Below are positions 36,354 through 45,369 of a stretch of DNA of 64,000 nt, in pieces. The translations under genes and the position numbers were made by a program. The stretch comes from Bifidobacterium asteroides DSM 20089. Its GTDB lineage: Bacteria; Actinomycetota; Actinomycetes; Actinomycetales; Bifidobacteriaceae. The notes under the pieces are model-generated. The model saw only the letters and a program-made list of their open reading frames with translations. It was not told the DNA's origin and did not search any database. Location of the stretch: positions 2,046,001 to 2,110,000 of the forward strand of contig NZ_CP017696.1 of the NCBI RefSeq assembly GCF_002715865.1. Reading direction: 5' to 3'. Every line of letters starts with the position of its first letter. Positions within the stretch are counted from its first letter, which is position 1.

Positions 36354-37163
36354 ATGACAGGGTTTTCCATGGACCAGTTTTCACTTAAAGGTAAGGTAGC
36401 GCTGGTCACCGGGGCCGTCTACGGCATTGGATTCGCCATTGCTTCGGCCTTGCATGAGGCAGGCGCCACCATCGTCTTCAACGCCTCCAATCCCAAATCG
36501 GTGGATCGTGGATTGGCCGCTTATCGGGAAGCCGGGATTCCGGTGCATGGCTACGTCTGCGATGTCACGGATGAGCAGGCTGTGGCGGCCATGGTGGAGC
36601 GCATCGGCAAGGAGGTGGGTACCGTAGACATCCTGGTCAATAACGCCGGCGTCATCAAGCGCATTCCCATGCTTGACATGAGCGCAGCCGATTTCCGCAA
36701 GGTGGTGGACGTGGATCTGAATGGCCCCTTCATCGTCTCCAAAGCTGTGCTGCCGGGCATGATCGCCAAGGGCGCAGGGAAGATCATCAACATCTGCTCC
36801 ATGATGAGCGAGCTCGGAAGGGAAACAGTATCCGCCTATGCGGCAGCCAAGGGCGGTTTGAAGATGCTGACCCGAAACATCTGCGCCGAGTATGGGCACG
36901 CCAACATCCAGTGCAATGCCATTGGCCCAGGCTACATCGCCACACCACAGACGGCTCCCCTGCGCGAGCGCCAGCCTGATGGATCCCGGCACCCATTCGA
37001 TCGGTTCATCATCTCCAAGACCCCGGCTGCCCGCTGGGGTTCGACCGCAGACCTACAAGGGCCTGCAGTCTTCCTGGCTTCCCCGGCATCCGACTTCGTC
37101 AACGGTCAGGTGCTGTATGTGGATGGGGGCATCCTGGCTTATATCGGCAAGCAGCCGGAGTGA
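36354..37163 (+). CDS. SDR-family dehydrogenase, gluconate 5-dehydrogenase / KduD-DhuD-like
   Basis: NAD(P)-dependent short-chain dehydrogenase of 269 residues with TGAVYGIGFA (cofactor loop), NNAG, the catalytic Ser in ICSMMSELGR and SAYAAAKGG (Tyr and Lys). It resembles gluconate 5-dehydrogenases and the DhuD/KduD enzymes that reduce a ketouronate to 2-keto-3-deoxygluconate. Next to an RpiB-fold isomerase and an unsaturated uronyl hydrolase the DhuD role is the better guess. An almost ideal TAAGGAGGT site precedes the ATG, suggesting high expression. Confidence 0.85.
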   Translation: MTGFSMDQFSLKGKVALVTGAVYGIGFAIASALHEAGATIVFNASNPKSVDRGLAAYREAGIPVHGYVCDVTDEQAVAAMVERIGKEVGTVDILVNNAGVIKRIPMLDMSAADFRKVVDVDLNGPFIVSKAVLPGMIAKGAGKIINICSMMSELGRETVSAYAAAKGGLKMLTRNICAEYGHANIQCNAIGPGYIATPQTAPLRERQPDGSRHPFDRFIISKTPAARWGSTADLQGPAVFLASPASDFVNGQVLYVDGGILAYIGKQPE

Positions 37164-37222
37164 ACTGCGGTGCCAGAATCCCACTATATTGACAATCTAT
37201 CAGCAAAGGAGAATGCACGATC

Positions 37223-37861
37223 ATGAAAGTGGCATTAATCAACGAAAATTCTCAGGCCGCCAAGAATCAGATTATTTTTGAGACCTTGAAGAAGGTCTGC
37301 GACAGCAAGGGATATCAGACTTTCAACTACGGTATGTACGGCAAGCAGGGGGAGAGCCAGCTGACCTATGTGCAGAATGGGCTATTGGCATCCATTCTGC
37401 TCAACGCTGGGGCAGTCGACTTCGTAATCACCGGCTGCGGCACAGGTCAAGGGGCCATGACCGCCCTGAACAGCTTCCCTGGGATTGTCTGCGGTCTGGC
37501 GGAGGAGCCCACTGATGCCTATCTGTTCAGCCAGATCAACGGAGGCAACGCCCTGTCGATTCCCTTCGCCAAGGGCTTTGGCTGGGGCGGTGAGCTCAAT
37601 CTGGAGCTGATCTTCGAGCGGCTCTTCGCAGAGCCTATGGGGGGCGGCTATCCCAAGGAGCGGGCTGTGCCGGAGCGTTGCAATGCCGGTATCCTGCAGA
37701 AGGTCAAGGCTCAAGTCTATCGCCCTCTCACCGAAGTGCTGGATAGGCTGGATCCTGATTTCGTCAAGGAAACCATAGCAGGCGAACACTTTGCGGAATA
37801 CTTCATGGCCAACGCCCAGGATGGGCCAATCAAAGACCGCATCGCTGCCCTGCTGGCCTGA
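37223..37861 (+). CDS. RpiB/LacA-family isomerase, DhuI-like
   Basis: Isomerase of the RpiB/LacA/LacB fold, 212 residues, with the phosphosugar-site motif TGCGTGQGAM and a C-terminal extension (about 140-212) beyond the 150-residue RpiB core. From established work on streptococcal glycosaminoglycan loci, an RpiB-fold isomerase (DhuI) and an SDR (DhuD) act in succession on unsaturated uronate instead of KduI/KduD. The gene order DhuD-like then DhuI-like here suggests the same pathway. AAAGGAG lies upstream. It is the last gene of the operon, followed by a strong terminator. Confidence 0.8.
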   Translation: MKVALINENSQAAKNQIIFETLKKVCDSKGYQTFNYGMYGKQGESQLTYVQNGLLASILLNAGAVDFVITGCGTGQGAMTALNSFPGIVCGLAEEPTDAYLFSQINGGNALSIPFAKGFGWGGELNLELIFERLFAEPMGGGYPKERAVPERCNAGILQKVKAQVYRPLTEVLDRLDPDFVKETIAGEHFAEYFMANAQDGPIKDRIAALLA

Positions 37862-37883
37862 ACGGCTAAAGACAGGTCAGAAA

Positions 37884-37924
37884 ATATAAATGAGGCGCCG
37901 GAGATTCCGGCGCCTCATTTATAT
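37884..37924. terminator. Perfect 19-bp bidirectional terminator hairpin
   Basis: Arms at 37884-37902 and 37906-37924 are perfectly complementary around a 3-nt loop (GAT). A GC-rich core (GAGGCGCCGG) is flanked by A/T-rich outer pairs, giving T-rich ends on both strands. It separates the plus-strand uronate operon from the minus-strand tRNA-Leu and can serve both. Confidence 0.9.
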
Positions 37925-37931
37925 CTACAAG

Positions 37932-38014
37932 TGCGAACGGAGGGAGTTGAACCCTCACGAGCATCAGCTCACTGCCACCTGAAGACAGCGCGTCTACCAT
38001 TCCGCCACGTTCGC
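37932..38014 (-). tRNA. tRNA-Leu (anticodon CAG)
   Basis: The minus strand folds as a type II tRNA of 83 nt: acceptor GCGAACG pairs with CGTTCGC, D arm GGCGGAATGGTAGACGC, anticodon stem CTGTC/GGCAG around loop TTCAGGT, an extended variable arm, and T arm GAGGGTTCAACTCCCTC. CCA is not encoded. Confidence 0.93.
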
Positions 38015-38070
38015 AGACAACTGAAAAGGTTAGCACGGTTGTCTGCGCGGCGCAATAAGGGCGTGTTGGC

Positions 38071-39369
38071 TCAGCCCTTGGATCCGTGAGCGTAGAACCG
38101 GGCCAGGGTCTCCTTCTTGTACTCGTCAAAGTAGCCGCCGTCTATAGACTGGCGGATTTCGTCCAGCAGCCTCACAAAGAAGCGTTCGTTGTGGATGGTG
38201 GCCAGCGTGTAGCCGTTGAGCTCATGGGCGCGAAGGAGATGGTCGATGTAGGCCCGGGAGTAGTGGGTGCAGGTGTAGCAGTCGCAGTCCTCTTCGATGG
38301 GTCTGAAATCGGTCTTGAACTGGGCGCGCTTGATGTTCCAGCGGCCGTCACGGGTGAAGACGGCCCCGTTGCGGCCGCAGCGGGCCGGGGATACGCAGTC
38401 GAAGGTATCCCCGCCGTTCTCCACGCCTGCGAAGATGTCGTCCACGGCTGCGATGCCCAGTACGTGCCTGGGCCGGGATTCAGGCATTTCGTCGCAGATC
38501 CAGGCGCAGGTCTGCCCAAGCAGCCGTTTCTCTATGGCGCCTCCGATGCCCACGCCGTCGAAGTCCAGGGAGGCGATCTGGCGGGCGGCGCGTCTGCGCA
38601 GGTCCTCATAGTTGGCCCCCTGTACCACGCCGAACAGGGCCTGGTAGGGCTTGCCGGTCCGTGCCTGGGTCAGCCTCTGGTGCTCCTCCACGCAGCGTTT
38701 GGCCCAACGGAAGGTGCGCTCCACTGACTGTTCCTGGTAGGTGCGGGTGTTCATCAGTGTGGTCAGCTCGTCGAAGGAGAACATGATGTCGGCGCCGATG
38801 CGGTGCTGGATGCCCATGGAGATCTCGGCCGAGAAGCGGTGCCGGTCACCGTTGAGCGGAGACTTGAAGGTGACTCCGTCCTCGTCCACGAAGGCCAGGC
38901 GCTCCTTGCCTTCAGCGATCACCTGGTCCGATTTCATGCCGGTCACGTCCATGGCCAGGGTCTTCTTGAATCCAGCCCCCAGCGAGAGGACCTGGAAGCC
39001 GCCCGAGTCGGTATAGGTGGGGCCGTCCCAGTTCATGAACCGGGCCAGGCCGCCTGCTTGGTCCAGAATGTCGGGACCGGGACGTTCGAACAGGTGGAAG
39101 GCGTTGGCCAGGAGGACCTGGGCACCCAGCTCCCGCATCTGCTCGGGCAGGACGGCCTTCATGGCCGCCTGGGTGGCCACGGGGATGAATGCGGGGGTGT
39201 GGATGTCTCCGTGAGGAGTGTGGATGATGCCGGTGCGGCCGTAGCGGCGGCCATCGTGTCCCAGGCCTTCGGCGCTGTCAGGGAGGCGGTTCAGGGTCTC
39301 GAAAGAGAATGCAGCACGGTCGCCGGGTCGGCCCGGCGCGGTTCCCAGTGGGTTGGTGATCAGGCTCAT
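38071..39369 (-). CDS. tgt: tRNA-guanine transglycosylase
   Basis: Exchanges guanine 34 of GUN-anticodon tRNAs for a queuosine precursor or queuine. I start it at ATG 39369 (MSLITNPLGTAPGR); the frame continues upstream but that part carries the intergenic region. The 432-residue product has YTDSGGFQVLSLG, VFDELTTL-type active-site region (SFDELTTLMNTR), GVVQGANYEDLR and the zinc site CDCYTCTHYSRAYIDHLLRAHE. It is longer at the N-terminus than the 370-380 residues usual for bacteria. It lies 56 bp upstream of tRNA-Leu on the same strand. Confidence 0.93.
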   Translation of the reverse strand: MSLITNPLGTAPGRPGDRAAFSFETLNRLPDSAEGLGHDGRRYGRTGIIHTPHGDIHTPAFIPVATQAAMKAVLPEQMRELGAQVLLANAFHLFERPGPDILDQAGGLARFMNWDGPTYTDSGGFQVLSLGAGFKKTLAMDVTGMKSDQVIAEGKERLAFVDEDGVTFKSPLNGDRHRFSAEISMGIQHRIGADIMFSFDELTTLMNTRTYQEQSVERTFRWAKRCVEEHQRLTQARTGKPYQALFGVVQGANYEDLRRRAARQIASLDFDGVGIGGAIEKRLLGQTCAWICDEMPESRPRHVLGIAAVDDIFAGVENGGDTFDCVSPARCGRNGAVFTRDGRWNIKRAQFKTDFRPIEEDCDCYTCTHYSRAYIDHLLRAHELNGYTLATIHNERFFVRLLDEIRQSIDGGYFDEYKKETLARFYAHGSKG

Positions 39370-39431
39370 GGCTCCACTGTATCCAAGACTTCCAACCGTC
39401 CCGCTGCCGCCCTGCGTACAGTCGATGTGAC

Positions 39432-39476
39432 TTTCATCCAATGTTCAGACAACATTCAGCATTTCGGCTCTAGACT
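39432..39476 (+). promoter_or_regulatory. htrA upstream triple direct repeat and -10 element
   Basis: TTCATC (39433), TTCAGA (39444) and TTCAGC (39455) recur with exact 11-bp spacing, preceded by T, G and A respectively, and a TAGACT -10-like hexamer follows at 39471-39476. The same arrangement occurs upstream of htpX (47172-47200). Direct repeats with 11-bp period are typical sites of OmpR/PhoB-type response regulators. The 5' leader to the htrA ATG would be about 120 nt. Confidence 0.6.
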
Positions 39477-39601
39477 TGGAAGCAATGCATGCGAGGACCC
39501 GCTTCGCCTGTCAGCCGGAAACAGCAAAAACCGCGGGCGACGGGGTAGATTGACAAGCGTGACCGAATAGCAGGCAGCGGCATCGATCCAAAGGAGCAGA
39601 A

Positions 39602-41479
39602 ATGGCTGAAGAGCACAAGGCCGACCCTTGGAGGGGCGGCGATGACGATCAGTCCTGGCAGCCAAGCCACATCGAGCGCGGGGCCGCCGATCAAGAGCAG
39701 GAGACGGGAGCTTCCACGGACCAGACTGACTCTGCTCAAGTCCCTGCGACAGAAGAAGGGGACCAGCAGACCCAGGCCTGGGACCAGAGGCCCACCACCC
39801 CCATCGCTATGCCTGGTGGTGATGCCCGGCCTACGACTACGGAAAACGGGTCGAATGACGATAGCGGCACCGGGACTTCAGCCTTCGCTTCCAGTGGCTC
39901 GACCACGGGGCAGGATGCGCCGACGCAGCAGCAGCCTTTCTACCGGCCTGCGCCCGAGTATGGAGCTTACGCGCCAGCAGGCTCGCGTCCGCCTGCCAAC
40001 GATCAGGGTCAGCAGCAGCCGAACCAGCAGCCCAATAACCAGGGGTATGGTTCCAGTCCTCAGCAGGGCTTCTTCGGACAATACGGGCAGCCTGGCCAGT
40101 TCGGTCAGGGTGGCCAGCCCCGTCAGAATGCCGGCCAGAACCCTCAGGGTGGCCAGCCCTCCGGTCAGGGGCCGTTCGTGCCCTTCGGCTCCGGTGGCCC
40201 CAATGGCCGGCCTGGTCCAGTCAACAACGCCGGCAGCAACATGAGCGGCACGGGCAAGTACGTCTTCACCGCCGTGGTGGCTGCGCTAGTGGCTGCTGCC
40301 CTCATGTTGGGCCTGGGTTGGGCGGCACTGTCCAACGGATGGATCACCCTGCCATCGTCCTCCTCGCTCAGCGGGGTCTCTTCCAACTCCTCGGGCCAGG
40401 GCACAGCCAAGGTCCAGGGCGGGCAGGCTCCTGACTGGCAGACCATCAGCAAGCAGGTCTCCGAGTCTGTGGTCTCCATCCAGGTGCAGACCAAGAGCGG
40501 GGTGGGGGCCGGATCGGGCGCGGTCTTCGATACCCAGGGCCATGTGGTCACCAACAACCACGTAGTCGATGGCGCCCAGGAGATTCACGTCACCCTCTCC
40601 AACGGGCAGATGTACACGGCCAAGGTGGTCGGCACCGACACCACGGCCGATCTGGCCATCCTCAGCCTGGATCATGCGCCCTCCGACCTGAAGCCTGTGA
40701 AGTTCGCCGACTCCGAAAAGCTGGCTGTGGGCGAGAATGTCATGGCCATTGGCAATCCCTTGGGCTACGAGAACACGGCCACCACCGGCATCGTCTCGGC
40801 TCTGAACCGCCCGGTCTCGGTCATGGACGAGAGCAACAACAACCCCATTGTGACCAACGCGGTTCAGCTGGATGCGGCAATCAACCCCGGCAACTCGGGC
40901 GGTCCAACCTTCAACGCGGCTGGCGAGGTCATCGGGATCAACTCCTCCATCGCATCCATGGCCTCCTCCAAGTCCGAGGCGGGATCCATCGGCATCGGGT
41001 TCGCCATCCCGTCCAACCTGGTCAAGCGGATTGCCGATGAAATCATCAAGGACGGCAAGGCAAAGCATGTCTCCCTGGGTGTCACCATCCAGAGCAGCAC
41101 GGCCCAGGCCGATGGGGTAACCCGAGGCGGGGCCAAGGTCACCAAGGTGGTCTCCGGCTCACCGGCCGACAAGGCGGGCATCAAGACGGGCGACACCATC
41201 GTGGCTTTCAACGGCCATGCGGTCAACAACAACTACTCCCTGCTGGGCTTCGTCCGGGCTGCCGCCTTCGGCGATTCGGTCAAGATCACCGTGGTGCGCG
41301 ACGGCAAGACCGCCGAATTGAGCGCCACACTGGACAGCGAGGAGCAGACCGTCCAGGGCAAGCCTAGGACCAACAGGAGGAACTCGGACGGCAGTGGTCA
41401 GGACGGTGACTCTGGCCAGGGCGGTTCGGGCGACGACGATGACTCCATGGATCCCTTCCGCTTCTTCTTCGGGCAGTGA
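39602..41479 (+). CDS. htrA: HtrA/DegP-like membrane-anchored serine protease with PDZ domain
   Basis: Envelope quality-control protease. The 625-residue protein has a long cytosolic N-terminal region (about 1-215) rich in Gln, Gly, Pro and Asn, one membrane helix (about 218-242), a trypsin-like domain with His320 (TNNHVVDG), Asp350 (TTADLAIL) and Ser432 (NPGNSGGPTF), and a PDZ domain (about 490-580). The protein ends in an acidic tail. The catalytic part is outside the cell. AAAGGAGCAG precedes the ATG. Its upstream repeats match those of htpX. Confidence 0.94.
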   Translation: MAEEHKADPWRGGDDDQSWQPSHIERGAADQEQETGASTDQTDSAQVPATEEGDQQTQAWDQRPTTPIAMPGGDARPTTTENGSNDDSGTGTSAFASSGSTTGQDAPTQQQPFYRPAPEYGAYAPAGSRPPANDQGQQQPNQQPNNQGYGSSPQQGFFGQYGQPGQFGQGGQPRQNAGQNPQGGQPSGQGPFVPFGSGGPNGRPGPVNNAGSNMSGTGKYVFTAVVAALVAAALMLGLGWAALSNGWITLPSSSSLSGVSSNSSGQGTAKVQGGQAPDWQTISKQVSESVVSIQVQTKSGVGAGSGAVFDTQGHVVTNNHVVDGAQEIHVTLSNGQMYTAKVVGTDTTADLAILSLDHAPSDLKPVKFADSEKLAVGENVMAIGNPLGYENTATTGIVSALNRPVSVMDESNNNPIVTNAVQLDAAINPGNSGGPTFNAAGEVIGINSSIASMASSKSEAGSIGIGFAIPSNLVKRIADEIIKDGKAKHVSLGVTIQSSTAQADGVTRGGAKVTKVVSGSPADKAGIKTGDTIVAFNGHAVNNNYSLLGFVRAAAFGDSVKITVVRDGKTAELSATLDSEEQTVQGKPRTNRRNSDGSGQDGDSGQGGSGDDDDSMDPFRFFFGQ

Positions 41480-41494
41480 TCCGGGACTGAACCC

Positions 41495-41530
41495 AGGGGC
41501 CGCATCCGTCAGATGACAGGTGCGGCCCCT
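41495..41530 (+). terminator. Hairpin terminator after htrA
   Basis: AGGGGCCGCA (41495-41504) pairs perfectly with TGCGGCCCCT (41521-41530) around a 16-nt loop, 16 bp after the htrA stop and followed by TGTC. Confidence 0.75.
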
Positions 41531-41650
41531 TGTCATACCGCCGTCCATCGCTGACCCCGGCGCGGTATAGGCTTGAAATGTCAAGAGCAGAAGAGAGCCG
41601 TGATCCGGCTACGGCTGTCAGGTCGACAAGTCCGGAGCGGGGAAGTGGTC

Positions 41651-43618
41651 ATGTCAAGAGTCCTGGGTTTCGCCAAGAAGGTCCCCATGCTTTGGGTGGT
41701 TCTGGTCTGTGGGCTGGTCATGGGCCTGCTCTGGCACCCCTATCGTCAGGCTGCCCAATGGCTGGTCGCCGTGCTGGTGGCCGTCTCGTTGGTGGATACC
41801 CTCAAGGGGATGATCGATGACGTGCGCCAGGGCCACGTGGGCGTGGACATCCTGGCTGTGGTCGCCATCCTCTCCACCCTTGCCGTCCGGCAGTACTGGG
41901 CCAGCTGGGCCGTGGTCCTCATGCTCTACTCCGGCGATGCCATCGAGCAGTACGCCGGGAACAAGGCGCAGAACAACCTGACCGTACTGGTCCAGGCCGC
42001 ACCCCAGGTGGCCCATGTGGTCCAGGCAGACCTGCCAGAGGGGGAGCATGCCCTTCCCAAGGAGAGCGACTGGAGCACGGTGGCGGTCGATAAGGTCCGT
42101 CTGAACGACCTCCTGGTGGTCAAGCCCGGCGAGACCGTGCCCGTTGATGGCGAGCTGATCAGCCCCACCGCCACCCTGGACATGTCCACCATCAATGGCG
42201 AGCCCATGCCCCGCAGACTCTACCAGGATGCCCAGGTCATGTCCGGGGCGGTCAACGGCTCGGGCACCTTTCTGATGCGGGCCCGGCAACTGGCGCGGGA
42301 CTCCCAGTACCAGCGAATCCTCAACCTGGTGCGTTCCGCCCAGAACTCCCGGGCTGCAGTCGTCAGAACAGCCGACCTGATGGCGGTCCCCTTCACCGTG
42401 GTGGCCTTCATCATCGCCTGCGTGGCCTGGATCATCTCCGGCGTGCCGACCCGGTTCGCACAGGTCCTGGTCCTGGCCACCCCCTGTCCTCTGCTGATCG
42501 CCGCACCTGTGGCCTACATGGCTGGGACCGGGAGGCTGGCCAAGGCTGGGCTGCTGATCAAGACCCAGGACGTAATCGAGAATCTGGGCCGGGTATCGCA
42601 CATCTTCTTCGACAAAACCGGCACGCTGACCGTCAAACGACCTCAGGTGGCCAAGATCGACCTGCCATACGGTGAAAAGCAGAAGGTCGATACAGACCGG
42701 ATTCTGGCCATGGCGGGCGCTGTGGAGTCCTACTCGGTCCACATTCTGGCCAACGGGATCGCCGAAGCGGGAGCCGCCGCCCAGGAGCGACTGCGGGCAC
42801 AGAGCAAGGGCGAGGTCCATCTGCATGCGCGGGAGGTTCGGGAGGACTCCGGCAACGGGGTGCAGGGCCAGGTCGACGGCCACCAGGTCAAGGTGGGCAG
42901 GGCCCAGTTCGTGGCTGACGGGCATTCAAGTGATTTCTTCGGCCCCCTGGCGCCTGACGAGATGGCCTCCTATGTTTCCATTGATGGGGTCCTTGCCGCC
43001 AGGGTCGTCATGAAGGACGTGCCCAGGTCGGATGCCGCCCAGACCATCACCCAGCTGCGGGAGTTGGGCATCACCCGTCTATCCATGGTCACCGGCGACA
43101 AGGAGGACTCGGCCCGGATCATCGCCGACCAGGTGGGCATCACCGACGTGCATGCCGGCCTCTTCCCCGAGGACAAGGCCGATCTGATCGCCAAGGCCTC
43201 CAAGGAGGAGCCCAACCGGCAGCCCATCTGGGACATCTGGCTGTCCAAATTCCTGGGGGAGTCAGTGACCAAATCCATCACCCTGATGGTGGGGGACGGG
43301 ATCAACGATGCCCCGGTCCTGGCCGCGGCCGACGTGGGCATGGCCATCACCGACGGAACCACCACGGCCGCCTCCGAGTCCGCCCAGGCCGTGATTATGA
43401 ATGACGACATCGCCTGCCTGCCCAGGTCAATCACCATTGCACGCAGGACCAAGCGGGTCATGCTCCAGGCGGTCATGCTGGGTCTGACCCTGGCCACGGT
43501 GGGCATGCTCTGTGCCGCCTTCGATCTGATTCCGGTGGTTGTCGGCGCCTTTACGCAAGAGGCCATCGACGTGGTTTCAATCCTCTGGGCCCTGACTGCG
43601 CTGATAGACCGGGACTGA
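41651..43618 (+). CDS. P1B-type heavy-metal ATPase with TPCP motif
   Basis: Metal-transporting P-type ATPase. I start it at ATG 41651 (MSRVLGFAKKVPML) after GGGGAAG; the upstream part of the frame is not coding. The 655-residue product lacks any N-terminal metal-binding domain and starts directly with membrane helices. It has TINGEPMP (A domain TGE-type loop altered to NGE), LATPCPLLIAAP in the metal-site helix, DKTGTLTV, and [16 protein letters not shown]. The TPCP motif, not CPC, argues against a copper pump; zinc, cadmium or cobalt classes are possible. No regulator is adjacent, so the metal is unknown. Confidence 0.88.
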   Translation: MSRVLGFAKKVPMLWVVLVCGLVMGLLWHPYRQAAQWLVAVLVAVSLVDTLKGMIDDVRQGHVGVDILAVVAILSTLAVRQYWASWAVVLMLYSGDAIEQYAGNKAQNNLTVLVQAAPQVAHVVQADLPEGEHALPKESDWSTVAVDKVRLNDLLVVKPGETVPVDGELISPTATLDMSTINGEPMPRRLYQDAQVMSGAVNGSGTFLMRARQLARDSQYQRILNLVRSAQNSRAAVVRTADLMAVPFTVVAFIIACVAWIISGVPTRFAQVLVLATPCPLLIAAPVAYMAGTGRLAKAGLLIKTQDVIENLGRVSHIFFDKTGTLTVKRPQVAKIDLPYGEKQKVDTDRILAMAGAVESYSVHILANGIAEAGAAAQERLRAQSKGEVHLHAREVREDSGNGVQGQVDGHQVKVGRAQFVADGHSSDFFGPLAPDEMASYVSIDGVLAARVVMKDVPRSDAAQTITQLRELGITRLSMVTGDKEDSARIIADQVGITDVHAGLFPEDKADLIAKASKEEPNRQPIWDIWLSKFLGESVTKSITLMVGDGINDAPVLAAADVGMAITDGTTTAASESAQAVIMNDDIACLPRSITIARRTKRVMLQAVMLGLTLATVGMLCAAFDLIPVVVGAFTQEAIDVVSILWALTALIDRD

Positions 43619-43706
43619 GGCCATTTCGCGACGCTTGGTGAAAGTCCCGGGGATGGAGCCCAATTAGCTCTGTTCCCGGCCGTCGCTTTGCGTTAGGCTG
43701 ACAAGC

Positions 43707-45203
43707 ATGAGCGATAATAATGTCAACGATTCCACCATGCCCGCACCGGCCCGCGGCGAGGAAGCCGACTCCCCCCTGCGCGTGGCCGTCATAGGCGCGG
43801 GGCCTGCAGGGGTCTACGCCTCTGACATCCTGCTGCGGCAACTTCGGGAGAAGGGCGCAGACCTGGGTCTGGGCGACAGGGCCCGAATCGATCTGTTCGA
43901 GAAGTTGCCTGTTCCCTTCGGCCTGGTCCGTTACGGCGTGGCCCCGGACCATCCCAGCATCAAATACATAGCTGGTGCCTTGGAGAAGACCCTGGACAAC
44001 CCAGAGATCCATCTCTATGCGGATGTGGAGTTCGGCAAGGACATCAACCTGGATGATCTGCTTCAGCGCTACGATGTGGTCCTCTTCGCCACCGGCGCCG
44101 TGGACGACCGCCCCCTGGAGATCGCCGGCCACGAGCTTGATGGCGTTCACGGTGCCGCCCACTTCGTCGAATGGTATGACGGCTATCCTGATGCTGACCA
44201 GGAGTGGCCCCTGGATGCCAAGCAGGTGGCAGTCATCGGAGGCGGGAACGTGGCCATGGATGTCTCCAGAATCCTGATGCGCAGGGCCGACGACCTGCTG
44301 GGCACGGACATCCCCGACAATGTCTACAAGGGGATTCAAGGCAACCAGGCCCGCGAACTGCACATGTTCATCCGTCGCGGGCCGGCCCAGGCCAAGTTCT
44401 CGGTTCAGGAGCTGCGTGAGCTGGAGAAGCTGCCCGGGGCGCAAATCGTCATCGACGAGGAGGACTTCGACCTGGACCAGGAGACCATCGATCGGGCCGG
44501 CGCCGACAAGCTGACCCGGCAGATGCTGGAGGAGCTCTTCACCATCAGGGAGATGGCCGAGGACATGGCTGAGGACGGTGGCGTCGACTTCGAAGGCAAT
44601 CCCGCCGACCGCCGTTTCTATATGCACTTCTACCGGATGCCTGCCGCAATCATCGGCCAGGATGGTAAGGTCACCGGAATTCGCGTGGAGAAGACCAAGG
44701 TCACGCCCGAGGGCACCATGGAGGAGACCAGCCAGTACGAGGAGTATCCGGTACAGGCTGTCTACCATGCCATCGGCTACAAGCCTGCCGAGGTTCCCGG
44801 CATTCCCTACGACTTCTCCGGCTACACCCTTTCCAATGTCCACGGTCGCGTGACCACTGCTCCCGAGGGGCAGGACGGCCGACCCATCGATCGCCTTTAC
44901 GCAACGGGCTGGGCCAAGCGAGGGCCTGTGGGGTTGATTGGTTCCACCAAGTCCGATGCCTTGGAGACCATCGGCAACATGCTGGATGACCTGGCCGCCA
45001 GCCCGGCTCGCGGCCGCTTCGCCAAGGATCGTGACGACGATTCGATTGACCGTTTCTTGGCCGACAAGGGCATCAGGCCCATCGACTTCGCCGGTTGGGA
45101 ACGGGTGGATGCCTACGAGCGAGCCGAAGGGGCTAAGGTCGGCCGCGAGCACATCAAGGTCATCGACCCCGATCAGCTCCGCCAGCTCGCCCACGGCGAG
45201 TAG
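43707..45203 (+). CDS. fprA: Ferredoxin/flavodoxin-NADP+ reductase (adrenodoxin reductase family)
   Basis: FAD enzyme that passes electrons between NADPH and ferredoxin or flavodoxin. The 498-residue protein has the FAD loop VAVIGAGPAGVYAS, PFGLVRYGVAPDHP, the NADP-binding loop VAVIGGGNVAMDVSR, and the C-terminal YATGWAKRGPVGLIGSTKSDA segment, all classic for the adrenodoxin-reductase-like FprA family. It is a little longer than usual at the C-terminus (about 40 residues). It stands alone and ends at a strong terminator. Confidence 0.93.
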   Translation: MSDNNVNDSTMPAPARGEEADSPLRVAVIGAGPAGVYASDILLRQLREKGADLGLGDRARIDLFEKLPVPFGLVRYGVAPDHPSIKYIAGALEKTLDNPEIHLYADVEFGKDINLDDLLQRYDVVLFATGAVDDRPLEIAGHELDGVHGAAHFVEWYDGYPDADQEWPLDAKQVAVIGGGNVAMDVSRILMRRADDLLGTDIPDNVYKGIQGNQARELHMFIRRGPAQAKFSVQELRELEKLPGAQIVIDEEDFDLDQETIDRAGADKLTRQMLEELFTIREMAEDMAEDGGVDFEGNPADRRFYMHFYRMPAAIIGQDGKVTGIRVEKTKVTPEGTMEETSQYEEYPVQAVYHAIGYKPAEVPGIPYDFSGYTLSNVHGRVTTAPEGQDGRPIDRLYATGWAKRGPVGLIGSTKSDALETIGNMLDDLAASPARGRFAKDRDDDSIDRFLADKGIRPIDFAGWERVDAYERAEGAKVGREHIKVIDPDQLRQLAHGE

Positions 45204-45229
45204 GCGATCGGCCATAGGCCGTCGGTGGT

Positions 45230-45274
45230 AGGGCCTGGATGAGGTTCATGAATCCTCATCCAGGCCCTGTTTTC
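45230..45274 (+). terminator. Perfect 15-bp hairpin terminator after fprA
   Basis: AGGGCCTGGATGAGG (45230-45244) pairs perfectly with CCTCATCCAGGCCCT (45254-45268) around a 9-nt loop and is followed by GTTTTC, a textbook intrinsic terminator. Confidence 0.9.
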
Positions 45275-45369
45275 TTGGTACACACTACTGGGTGCTCACA
45301 GTGCGGCGAATAGATCTGGCACAGCTATCATTGTCGTATGAGCCCCTCACGGAATCGAAGGAGCGTGAC

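Noticed and set aside
39550-39572. TTGACA close to the htrA start as an alternative promoter
   Set aside because: No acceptable -10 hexamer at 16-18 bp spacing.
41654-42925. Minus-strand open frame of 423 codons opposite the P1B ATPase
   Set aside because: Antisense shadow with His/Gly/Gln-rich low-complexity translation and no start signal.
43551-45215. Minus-strand open frame of 554 codons opposite fprA
   Set aside because: It is fully antisense to a clear FprA gene; GC-rich third positions of the real gene keep the antisense frame free of stops.
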